This document shows positions 6,722 through 13,668 of a DNA stretch of 15,723 bases, one piece after another. Below the pieces are notes generated by a model, which made no database searches, was not told the DNA's origin, and saw nothing but the letters and a program-made list of their open reading frames with translations. Positions within the stretch are counted from its first letter, which is position 1. Each line of letters begins with the position of its first letter. The translations under genes and the position numbers were made by a program. Source of the stretch: Bacteroidota bacterium. Its GTDB lineage: Bacteria > Bacteroidota > Ignavibacteria > Ignavibacteriales > Ignavibacteriaceae. The stretch is taken from the NCBI GenBank assembly GCA_023453665.1, contig JAEXTA010000128.1:1-15723 (forward strand), written 5' to 3'.

Positions 6722-7204
6722 ATGTATAAAGAATCTGCCAATAACCTGGTTATTATTCCGGACACAAAAATATATGATCTGCTTCAGGCTTACCCTTTCC
6801 TTGAGGATAAACTTATTAGTATTGCCCCTGCATTTTCAAAACTTAAAAATCCGGTGTTAAGAAAAACAATTACAAGAGTAACGTCGATAAGGCAGGCAGC
6901 CATTGTTGGAAATATTTCGCTCAACGAACTCGTAAATATTCTTCGTAAAGAAGCCGGGCAATCCGTAGAAGTTTTTAATGAGAAAACAAATAAAGAAACG
7001 GAACCAAGACCTTTGAAGATCAGAGAAGAATATAATGCCACTGAAGATCTTGAAGCTGGCGTTCACCCGTTGGCTAAAGTATTTAATTCTATAAAAGGAC
7101 TTGCTGAAGGGGAGTGTTACTTATTAGTAACACCCTTTCTTCCTGCACCACTAATTGAAAAAGTTGCTGAGAAAAATTTCAAAGTTAAAAGTGAACCACA
7201 GTAA
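6722..7204 (+). CDS. DUF1858 plus DUF2249-like protein
   Basis: A 160-residue cytoplasmic protein. Residues about 9-80 match DUF1858 (VIIPDTKIYDLLQAYPFLED ... LKNPVLRKTITRVTSIRQAA ... ISLNELVNILRKEAG). Residues about 96-160 resemble DUF2249, a TusA-like alpha/beta fold, with the HPL and GECYLLVTPFLPAPL segments. The second domain ends early, right after FKVKSEPQ, without the last strand I would expect, so it may be a shortened version. Neither domain has an established activity that I can assign; DUF1858 occurs beside hybrid-cluster and RIC-type nitrosative-stress genes. A ribosome site AAAGGAT precedes the ATG. It is part of the same run as the DUF438 gene. Confidence 0.82.
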   Translation: MYKESANNLVIIPDTKIYDLLQAYPFLEDKLISIAPAFSKLKNPVLRKTITRVTSIRQAAIVGNISLNELVNILRKEAGQSVEVFNEKTNKETEPRPLKIREEYNATEDLEAGVHPLAKVFNSIKGLAEGECYLLVTPFLPAPLIEKVAEKNFKVKSEPQ

Positions 7205-7252
7205 AACGGAAGTTACAATACATACATCTGGAAATAATTATTGGTACGAGTG

Positions 7253-8365
7253 ATGAAGGAAAAGAAAAAATTTATCAGGAATAACGAAAAGGGAATTCAG
7301 AAAATAAGATTTTCGGTGCAGTTACTGTTTGCGCTGTTATGTATCTGGATTGGAGTCGAGTTTTATTTTTTTACACAATACTTTGAAACAAATGGAGCCG
7401 CGCAATACTTTGAACGTCCGCCCGGCGTGGATGGATTCCTCCCGATTAGTTCATTTATGAGTTTTTATTTATTTCTTGCTACAGGTGAAATTCACTCAGC
7501 ACATCCGGCAGGGTTTTTTATTTTTTCAGGAATAGTTTTGATGTCACTAGTATTTGGAAAATCTTTTTGCAGTTGGTTCTGTCCCGTTGGATTTATTTCA
7601 GAATTGGTTGGTGATTTTGGTGAAAAGGTTTTCAAAAGAAAATTGAAGCTTCCTAAATTTCTTGACTATCCGCTCAGAAGTTTAAAATATCTTATGCTGG
7701 CATTCCTTGTTTACTCTGTTTTATTTTTAATGAGTGACCTCGCAGTTAAAGCATTTCTGGACAGCCCTTACAATGCTGTCTCGGATATCAAGATGTATTA
7801 CTTCTTCGCAGATATATCAAGGACATCCTTAATAGTAATCGGTGTACTTTTTATCCTGTCAATCTTCATTAGAAATTTCTGGTGCAGATTCCTGTGTCCG
7901 TATGGTGCATTACTTGGAATCACATCTTTACTTAGCCCGAATAAAATTCAGCGTAATCCGGTCAGTTGTATTGACTGCGGTCTGTGTGCAAAAGCATGTC
8001 CTTCTGCAATTAAAGTTGATAAAGTAAAAACTGTTTTTTCAGATGAGTGCAGTACTTGTATGAGTTGTGTTGATGTTTGCCCCGTAAAAGATACTCTTGA
8101 TTTAAAATCAATTCTTCCCGCTAAGAAAAAAGTATCTAAAAAAATTGTGGCAATTGGTGTAGTATCAATATTTATGATCATTACAGGTGTTGGAATACTC
8201 TCAGGACTTTGGCAGAATAAAATTTCTGCTGAGGAGTATATGATACACTACAAACAAATGAATAGTTACGGACATCCGACGGGTACAAAAGAAATGAAAC
8301 ACCTGAATGAACAGGTCAGCCGTCAGCGTTCAATTGAAAATATGAATTCACAAAAGAAAAATTAA
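7253..8365 (+). CDS. NapH/NosR-like membrane polyferredoxin (4Fe-4S)
   Basis: A 370-residue integral membrane iron-sulfur protein. Helices lie at about 20-42, 64-77, 88-103, 145-162, 189-207 and 297-317. Two cytoplasmic CxxxCP motifs (FCSWFCPVG, Cys106/Cys110; WCRFLCPYG, Cys211/Cys215) are the hallmark of the NapH/NosR/CcoG group. They are followed by two [4Fe-4S] motifs (Cys239, 242, 245, 249 and Cys266, 269, 272, 276). Such proteins move electrons from quinol or ferredoxin across the membrane to periplasmic reductases. With no nosR, nosG or nosH visible, it could feed NosZ; it could also belong with the stress genes. No flavin domain is attached, so it is not a full NosR. The start is ambiguous: ATG 7253 is used here; GTG 7250 and TTG 7241 are in frame. 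Confidence 0.87.
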   Translation: MKEKKKFIRNNEKGIQKIRFSVQLLFALLCIWIGVEFYFFTQYFETNGAAQYFERPPGVDGFLPISSFMSFYLFLATGEIHSAHPAGFFIFSGIVLMSLVFGKSFCSWFCPVGFISELVGDFGEKVFKRKLKLPKFLDYPLRSLKYLMLAFLVYSVLFLMSDLAVKAFLDSPYNAVSDIKMYYFFADISRTSLIVIGVLFILSIFIRNFWCRFLCPYGALLGITSLLSPNKIQRNPVSCIDCGLCAKACPSAIKVDKVKTVFSDECSTCMSCVDVCPVKDTLDLKSILPAKKKVSKKIVAIGVVSIFMIITGVGILSGLWQNKISAEEYMIHYKQMNSYGHPTGTKEMKHLNEQVSRQRSIENMNSQKKN

Positions 8366-8380
8366 TAAGGAGAAGTATCG

Positions 8381-9127
8381 ATGAATAACAATAGTTTAAT
8401 GAATCAGCATCTATCGGAAGTTGTAAAACAGAATTTCAGAATGGCAGCAGTTTTCGAAAAGTATAATCTTGATTTTTGCTGCAGAGGAAATAAATCGATC
8501 CTGGATGCCTGTAAAGAAAAAGGAATAAATCCTGATTTTGTTAAGAATGATTTAACCAGAATCGAAAATAATTTATCTGATCAGGGACAAAGATTTGCTT
8601 CGTGGGATGCTGATTTTCTGGTTGACTATATTATTAACAACCATCACAAGTTCGTAAGAGAAATGATACCCGTCATCTCTGCTCATACTGAAAAAGTAGC
8701 TTCGGTGCATGGTTCAAATCATCCGGAAACAATAAAAGTCGCAAAAGTTTTTTCAGTAGTTTACAAAGAATTAAAACAACATATGATGAAGGAAGAGCAA
8801 ATACTATTTCCGTATATCAAACAATTGATGAACGCTAAAAGAAATAATTCAAAATCGGATTTACCATATTTTGGTACGGTAAAAAATCCGATAAAATTAA
8901 TGCAGAGTGAACACGAATCAGCCGGTGATGCGATGTATGAAATCAGAGAATTGACAAATAATTATACTGCTCCTGATGATGCATGCAATACTTATAAAGT
9001 ATGTTATGAAGAATTAAAAGCATTTGAAGACGATCTCCATAAACATATTCATCTGGAAAACAATATTCTGTTTCCGGCTGCGGTTGATTTAGAAAATGAA
9101 ATCCATTACTTTGAAAAAAAGAATTAA
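8381..9127 (+). CDS. ric: RIC (ScdA/YtfE), di-iron Fe-S cluster repair protein
   Basis: RIC proteins restore Fe-S clusters damaged by NO or oxidants in the cytoplasm. The 248-residue product has the N-terminal DUF542/ScdA_N domain with its LDFCCRG signature (Cys33, Cys34), then a hemerythrin-like bundle. The spacing of His88, His110, His134/Glu138, His178 and His222/Glu226 parallels the seven E. coli YtfE di-iron ligands (H84, H105, H129/E133, H160, H204/E208), by my alignment by eye. Length is slightly above the usual 220-245 residues. A strong AAGGAGAAG precedes the ATG. It follows the polyferredoxin gene by 15 bases and precedes a second hemerythrin gene. ScdA and YtfE are synonyms in other species. 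Confidence 0.94.
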   Translation: MNNNSLMNQHLSEVVKQNFRMAAVFEKYNLDFCCRGNKSILDACKEKGINPDFVKNDLTRIENNLSDQGQRFASWDADFLVDYIINNHHKFVREMIPVISAHTEKVASVHGSNHPETIKVAKVFSVVYKELKQHMMKEEQILFPYIKQLMNAKRNNSKSDLPYFGTVKNPIKLMQSEHESAGDAMYEIRELTNNYTAPDDACNTYKVCYEELKAFEDDLHKHIHLENNILFPAAVDLENEIHYFEKKN

Positions 9128-9160
9128 ACACTTCTTCATTGCAGGGATTAAAAGTCTATA

Positions 9161-9613
9161 ATGAAAAGACATAATAATCTTATTCCTTTGTCTCATGATC
9201 ATCATCACGGTTTAGTACTTGCTAACCTGATAAAACTGAATGCTCCTGCATACAAAGGACTTCCAAACGAACTTTCAGGTAAAATAGAATACACTAAAAA
9301 ATTTTTTAATATGGAATTAGTCCGTCATTTCAAAGAGGAAGAAGAAATTCTTTATCCGATTGTTAAAGGGAAATCGAAAGAGATTGACATTCTGTTCAGG
9401 GAAATATTTGTTGAACATCTTCAGATAAAAAAATTAGTTGAGCAGCTTGATTCTTCACCGGAACCTCAAATAATTCTTGATAAGCTTGGAAGATTACTTG
9501 AAAGTCATATCAGAAAAGAAGAACGTGAACTGTTTGAAAAGATCCAGAATGAATTTAATAACGGCGAACTTGATGGAATGAATACTAAAGAAAAATCCAT
9601 AAACGAATCGTGA
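9161..9613 (+). CDS. single-domain hemerythrin-like protein
   Basis: A 150-residue protein made almost wholly of a hemerythrin-type four-helix bundle. It opens with a His cluster (LSHDHHHGLVLA, residues 10-21). Likely di-iron ligands are His12 or His14-16, His56, Glu60/61 (HFKEEEEILYP), His86 (EHLQIKKL) and His116/Glu120 (SHIRKEERELFE). There is no signal peptide, so it is cytoplasmic. It is the third hemerythrin-fold gene within 4 kb, after the DUF438 protein and RIC. Its TGA overlaps an alternative GTG start of nrfH, so the stress block and nrfHA may be one transcript. Roles such as O2/NO binding or iron storage are possible; none is shown by the sequence. Confidence 0.9.
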   Translation: MKRHNNLIPLSHDHHHGLVLANLIKLNAPAYKGLPNELSGKIEYTKKFFNMELVRHFKEEEEILYPIVKGKSKEIDILFREIFVEHLQIKKLVEQLDSSPEPQIILDKLGRLLESHIRKEERELFEKIQNEFNNGELDGMNTKEKSINES

Positions 9614-9618
9614 GGATT

Positions 9619-10215
9619 ATGAAACTAAAAGAAATTTTTAATGCAGTCCTGCCACCCCCTCAATGGCGGGTTCCTGTCATTACAGCAGTTGGTGTAATAT
9701 TCGGCCTTGGACTTGTCATCGCACACATGGCAAATGCGACATCATATCTATCAAATGATCCTAAAGCCTGCATCAATTGTCACGTAATGACTGCACAATA
9801 CACATCATGGCAAAAAAGCAGTCATGCAAGAGTAGCAACATGTAATGATTGTCATGTTCCACAGGATAATTTTATCAGAACATATATGTTTAAAGCAAGT
9901 GACGGCATGAGGCATGCAACAATGTTTACTTTTCGTCTTGAACCGGAAGTAATACGGATTAAAGAAGCGGGGATAAACGTTGTCCAGGAAAACTGTATGA
10001 GATGTCATCAGGATTACATTCATAATGTTGCGTTAATAAAGCCTGTAACTTTAGATTTACGGGAAACAGGTGAAGGAAAATTCTGCTGGGATTGCCACCG
10101 GGAAACTCCGCATGGAAAAGTAAGAAGTTTGTCATCATTCCCGGATGCAAGAGTTCCGCAGTTAAATCCGATTATACCGGAATGGTTAGAGAAAGTTACA
10201 TCAGAAAAGAAATAA
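9619..10215 (+). CDS. nrfH: NrfH, tetraheme quinol dehydrogenase of nitrite reductase
   Basis: A NapC/NirT-type membrane-anchored cytochrome c that oxidises menaquinol and passes electrons to NrfA. The 198-residue product has one N-terminal anchor helix (about 16-36) and four CxxCH heme sites at Cys51 (CINCHVM), Cys75 (CNDCH), Cys126 (CMRCH) and Cys156 (CWDCH). Met57, two residues after the first heme His, matches the Met ligand of the first heme in characterised NrfH. Length is normal for the family (about 150-200). ATG 9619 has GAGG close upstream; GTG 9610, in frame, would add three residues and overlap the hemerythrin stop. The gene lies 46 bp before nrfA, the usual pair. Confidence 0.95.
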   Translation: MKLKEIFNAVLPPPQWRVPVITAVGVIFGLGLVIAHMANATSYLSNDPKACINCHVMTAQYTSWQKSSHARVATCNDCHVPQDNFIRTYMFKASDGMRHATMFTFRLEPEVIRIKEAGINVVQENCMRCHQDYIHNVALIKPVTLDLRETGEGKFCWDCHRETPHGKVRSLSSFPDARVPQLNPIIPEWLEKVTSEKK

Positions 10216-10261
10216 TCAGAAAAATAAAATCAGTTAAACATAAAATTCTTCCGGAGTTAAA

Positions 10262-11737
10262 ATGAAAAAAATAAAGGATGTTGTTTCAGAAAAACCTTGG
10301 GTAGGGTGGGTAATTTTTTTAGCAACACTTATTATAGTTTTTTTTGTCGGATTGTTTGGTGCTTCTATTATTGAAAGAAGAAGCGAGGCAAATCTTAACT
10401 TTCAACTTGTGAAAGAAATTAATGAATGGGAGCCTCGAAACGAGGTGTGGGGAGAAAATTTTCCGCGTCAGTATGAATCATACATAAGTACCGGTGATAC
10501 TAACTTCAGAAGCAAGTACGGCGGATCTGCTATGATAGATATGCTTGAAAAAGATCCTAATCTTGTAATACTTTGGGCGGGCTACGCATTCTCAAGAGAC
10601 TATAACCAGGGACGCGGGCATTACTATGCGATAGATGACATCCGGAATACTCTGCGAACTGATGTTCCTCAGCCTGCAACTTGCTGGACTTGTAAGAGTA
10701 CAGACGTACCAAGATTAATGAACGAAATGGGTGTTGCAAACTTTTATAAAGCCGGCTGGTCCGATCTTGGCTCTGAAGTTGTAAATCATATTGGCTGCCA
10801 GGATTGTCACGATCCAAAATCAATGAATCTCAGAATTACAAGACCGGGACTGATAGAAGCATTTCAAAGACAGGGAAAAGATATCAAGAAGGCAACACAC
10901 CAGGAAATGCGTTCTCTTGTTTGCGCACAGTGTCATGTTGAATATTATTTCAAAGGAAAAGAAGATAAGTATCTTACATTTCCGTGGGACGACGGAATCA
11001 CTGCAGAGGATATGGAAAAATATTATGATGATGTTCAACATGTAGATTTTGTTCACGCACTTAGCAAAACTCCTGTACTGAAAGCACAACACCCTGATTG
11101 GGAAATGGCGCAATTCGGTATTCATGCAGAGCGTGGGGTTTCATGTGCGGATTGTCATATGCCATATAAAACTGAAGGCGGAGTTAAGTTCACAAATCAT
11201 AAAATTCAAAGCCCTCTTAATAATATTTCAGGATCATGCCAGGTATGTCATCGTGAAAGTGAAGAAACACTAATAAAAAATGTCAATGACAGGCAGGACA
11301 AAATCAAACAACTTCTTGAAACTGCGGAATATTCGCTGGTCAAGGCACACATTGAAGCAAAGACTGCGTGGGACAACGGCGCCACTGAAGATCAGATGAA
11401 GGATGTATTACAATTAATAAGACACTCTCAGTGGAGATGGGATTATGTTGCTGCCAGTCACGGAGGAAGTTTTCATGCACCGCTTGAATCAGCAAGATTA
11501 CTTGGTTCATCAATACAAAAGTCTGAGGAAGCCAGGGTGATGCTCGCAAGAATATTGACTAAGTTAGGCGTTAATCTTCCTTTGCAAATACCTGATATTT
11601 CTACTAAAGCAAATGCACAGAAATTTATTAATCTTGATATGCCGAAACTTAAAGAAAAGAAAAATCTTTTTATAAAAAATACTATCCCTGTTTGGGATAA
11701 AGAATCAGTCGAGCGGCAGAGCAGAATGAATAAATAA
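10262..11737 (+). CDS. nrfA: NrfA, pentaheme ammonia-forming cytochrome c nitrite reductase
   Basis: NrfA reduces nitrite to ammonium with six electrons on the outer face of the membrane. The 491-residue product has an N-terminal signal or anchor helix (13-33). Its five heme sites are the active-site CWTCK (Cys141-Lys145) and four CxxCH sites at Cys179, Cys221, Cys295 and Cys326. Catalytic and calcium-site residues are readable: probable Arg118 (RGH), Glu227/Tyr228 (HVEYYF), Lys274, Gln276 and His277 (LKAQH). His400 and His405 (ASHGGSFHAP) are likely heme ligands. The CxxCK form with the calcium residues is the classical NrfA type. Start ATG 10262 follows GGAG (ccggagtt). An intrinsic terminator 29 bp after the stop closes the nrfHA unit. 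NrfA can also reduce NO and hydroxylamine, consistent with its stress-gene neighbours. Confidence 0.97.
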   Translation: MKKIKDVVSEKPWVGWVIFLATLIIVFFVGLFGASIIERRSEANLNFQLVKEINEWEPRNEVWGENFPRQYESYISTGDTNFRSKYGGSAMIDMLEKDPNLVILWAGYAFSRDYNQGRGHYYAIDDIRNTLRTDVPQPATCWTCKSTDVPRLMNEMGVANFYKAGWSDLGSEVVNHIGCQDCHDPKSMNLRITRPGLIEAFQRQGKDIKKATHQEMRSLVCAQCHVEYYFKGKEDKYLTFPWDDGITAEDMEKYYDDVQHVDFVHALSKTPVLKAQHPDWEMAQFGIHAERGVSCADCHMPYKTEGGVKFTNHKIQSPLNNISGSCQVCHRESEETLIKNVNDRQDKIKQLLETAEYSLVKAHIEAKTAWDNGATEDQMKDVLQLIRHSQWRWDYVAASHGGSFHAPLESARLLGSSIQKSEEARVMLARILTKLGVNLPLQIPDISTKANAQKFINLDMPKLKEKKNLFIKNTIPVWDKESVERQSRMNK

Positions 11738-12095
11738 TTATTGCAGCAGAGTAATAACAATTATTAATCCTTGCACACAATTGTGCAGGGATTTTTTTTT
11801 ACTATCACTTTTGATTTTATAATCATATTCTTATATTATTTATGTCTTCATACTTATTTGAAACGATAAAAGATTTTTATTCTGCAGATCGAATTCATCT
11901 TGTTAAATTAAAATAATTGAACAAAGAGCCGGTCGTTAAGACATGGTTTTAATAAGTTGTAAAGGTGTTCAAGAATTTGAATAAAAAAATATTAAATCGC
12001 TCAAAATTCTATTTAACGATGAGTGAAATGTTGTTTAAATTCCTTAATAAGACTTCCCTAATTAATTAACCATAAACAAAAACGGAGTAAGTGCG
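11738..12095. other. intergenic region between nrfA and the first T9SS gene
   Basis: 358 bases without a gene. It holds the nrfA terminator in its first sixth. The rest is strongly AT-rich, with no reading frame worth calling and no tRNA-like fold visible. It must contain the promoter of the gene at 12096, but I cannot choose one: TTGTAA and TTGAAT stretches around 11956-11985 have no convincing partner. A GGAG sits 9 bases upstream of ATG 12096. Confidence 0.6.
11766..11800 (+). terminator. intrinsic terminator of nrfHA
   Basis: A 12-bp stem (11766-11777 with 11782-11793, one G.T wobble) and a CAAT loop are followed by a run of T to 11800. It lies 29 bases after the nrfA stop. It is the first clear terminator in the window, so everything upstream on the + strand could be read through to this point. 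Confidence 0.88.
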
Positions 12096-13364
12096 ATGAA
12101 AAAAAATTACATAAAAGTGTTCACGCTTTTGATGGTAGTTTTGTTCGGTACTAGTTCTTTTGCTCAGGTCACTATATTTAGTGATAATTTTGATTCTTAT
12201 GTTGCTGGTCAAAGATTAGCATGCCAGAACCCGACAGAGTGGACCACCTGGAGTAATCAACCATGCAGTGCAACTGAAGATGCACTGGTGTCAACAAACT
12301 TTGCATTCAGTGGTGCTAATTCATTTCTAATAACCCAAAACATGGATTTTGTAAGGTTACATAACGGACAAAACGGTTACACTTCAGGTATATACAAACA
12401 GTCAATGAGAGTTTACATTCCTGCTGGTAAATCAGGATACTGGAACACACTTTCAGATTTTACATTTTCAACCGGCGGGTATTGGGTTTTTGAATGTTAT
12501 TTCGATGTTGGTGGTGGCGGTCGATTTCTTACTGCAACTACTGTTAATTTTACTTGGACACCAGGAGCCTGGATGTTAGTTGAAATTATTTCAAATTTAG
12601 ATACTGATCAGGGACAATTTTGGTTAAATGGTACGCTTATTCACACATGGCCATGGACCGCAGGAACAAGCACAGGCACCGGTACATTAAAACTTGATGC
12701 TGCTGATTTCTTTGGCGCTGCTGCAACTGATGAAATGTATGTTGATGATTATACAGTTACTGATATGCTGGTTCCTGTTGAACTGACCTCATTCACAGCC
12801 AATGCAAGTATGGGCGAAGTAACACTTAACTGGTCCACAGCAAGTGAAGTAAATAACCTAGGCTTTGAAGTACAGAGAAAAACCGTAACAGGTGAAACCA
12901 CAAGCGAATTGACAATGGTTGGCTTCAAAGAAGGATATGGAACCACATCAGAAACACAGAACTATACTTACAGTGATGATGTAAGAAACATCAACGCAGA
13001 TGCAGTAGTTTACAGATTGAAACAAATCGACTTCAACGGAAATTATGAATACAGCCCTGAAGTACTTGTAGAAAACTTAGTACCAATGGTTTATGGATTG
13101 GAACAGAACTATCCAAATCCATTTAACCCGAGCACAGTAATAAAATATAATTTACCAACAGAAAACTATGTAAGCCTGAAAGTGTATAACACATTAGGGC
13201 AGGAAGTAGCCACATTGGTAAATGAAGTAATGAATGCCGGAAGTCACGAAGTAACCTTCAGTGCAGAGAACCTAACCTCAGGCGTATATTATTATACATT
13301 GAGAGTAAGTCAGAATAACGGCAGTGAAAAAGTATTCACCAACAAAATGATGTTGATGAAATAA
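12096..13364 (+). CDS. secreted T9SS cargo protein with DNFDSY-type beta-sandwich domain
   Basis: A 422-residue extracellular protein. Residues 1-23 are a signal peptide (cleavage near SFA-QV). Residues about 24-222 form a beta-rich domain beginning FSDNFDSYVAGQRLACQNP and continuing through CYFDVGGGG and FLVNG-like FWLNGTLIHTW segments. This is a jelly-roll, concanavalin/LamG-like pattern frequent in secreted Bacteroidota proteins. Residues 226-335 are a linker domain (VPVELTSFTANASMGEVTLN), an Fn3-like strand pattern. Residues about 332-422 are the T9SS type A sorting domain with NYPNPFNPST at 338-347 and a Lys-terminated end (MMLMK). The last 197 residues are nearly identical to those of the next gene, and a third gene at 15455 is a paralogue of the front part. 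Binding target unknown. Confidence 0.88.
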   Translation: MKKNYIKVFTLLMVVLFGTSSFAQVTIFSDNFDSYVAGQRLACQNPTEWTTWSNQPCSATEDALVSTNFAFSGANSFLITQNMDFVRLHNGQNGYTSGIYKQSMRVYIPAGKSGYWNTLSDFTFSTGGYWVFECYFDVGGGGRFLTATTVNFTWTPGAWMLVEIISNLDTDQGQFWLNGTLIHTWPWTAGTSTGTGTLKLDAADFFGAAATDEMYVDDYTVTDMLVPVELTSFTANASMGEVTLNWSTASEVNNLGFEVQRKTVTGETTSELTMVGFKEGYGTTSETQNYTYSDDVRNINADAVVYRLKQIDFNGNYEYSPEVLVENLVPMVYGLEQNYPNPFNPSTVIKYNLPTENYVSLKVYNTLGQEVATLVNEVMNAGSHEVTFSAENLTSGVYYYTLRVSQNNGSEKVFTNKMMLMK

Positions 13365-13412
13365 CCGATCACACTCAGAGTTAAATATGAACCCCTGTTA
13401 ACAACAGGGGTT
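12771..13412 (+). repeat. 3' cassette, copy 1 (linker + T9SS domain + stop + terminator stem)
   Basis: This stretch aligns without gaps to 14695-15288 up to the stop codon, with roughly 32 base differences in 594 by my hand comparison. It then continues, with one inserted base in copy 2, through about 48 further bases into the terminator hairpin. At protein level 192 of 197 residues agree; the differences are at cassette positions 34, 37, 47, 130 and 135. Sequence upstream of 12771 is unrelated to that upstream of 14695. Confidence 0.9.
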
Positions 13413-13668
13413 TTTTATTTTTATGTCTAAACTATTTGTATTCGGCAAGTGTTGTGATGTCAATATTCGCATTTTCATTTTGTTATGTTAAACTTATATT
13501 AGTTCCGGAAAATTTAATAATTATTTATGTGGCATCATCTTTACGAGATTAATCTTTCCTTACTCATCACAGAGAACAATATTTTTTTAACCCCGGAAGT
13601 TAAAGCCATAGTAAAAAACAATTCATTCCTTAACTCAATCACTAACTAATTTTTTACAGGAGGTTCTT
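13365..13668. other. intergenic region between the first and second T9SS genes
   Basis: 304 bases. It begins with the tail of the repeated cassette and its terminator hairpin (13390-13416). The remainder is AT-rich with no reading frame I would call. A consensus AGGAGG at 13658-13663 lies five bases before ATG 13669. No firm promoter could be picked out. Confidence 0.6.
13390..13416 (+). terminator. intrinsic terminator after the first T9SS gene
   Basis: AACCCCTGTT (13390-13399) pairs perfectly with AACAGGGGTT (13403-13412) around a three-base loop, followed by a T run to 13416. The same hairpin recurs after the second gene as part of the repeated cassette. Confidence 0.9.

Noticed and set aside
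10215..10236. Third Rrf2-type operator before nrfA
   Set aside because: Only the left half AATCAGA is present; the right half (ATCAGTT) is not its inverse, so symmetry fails.
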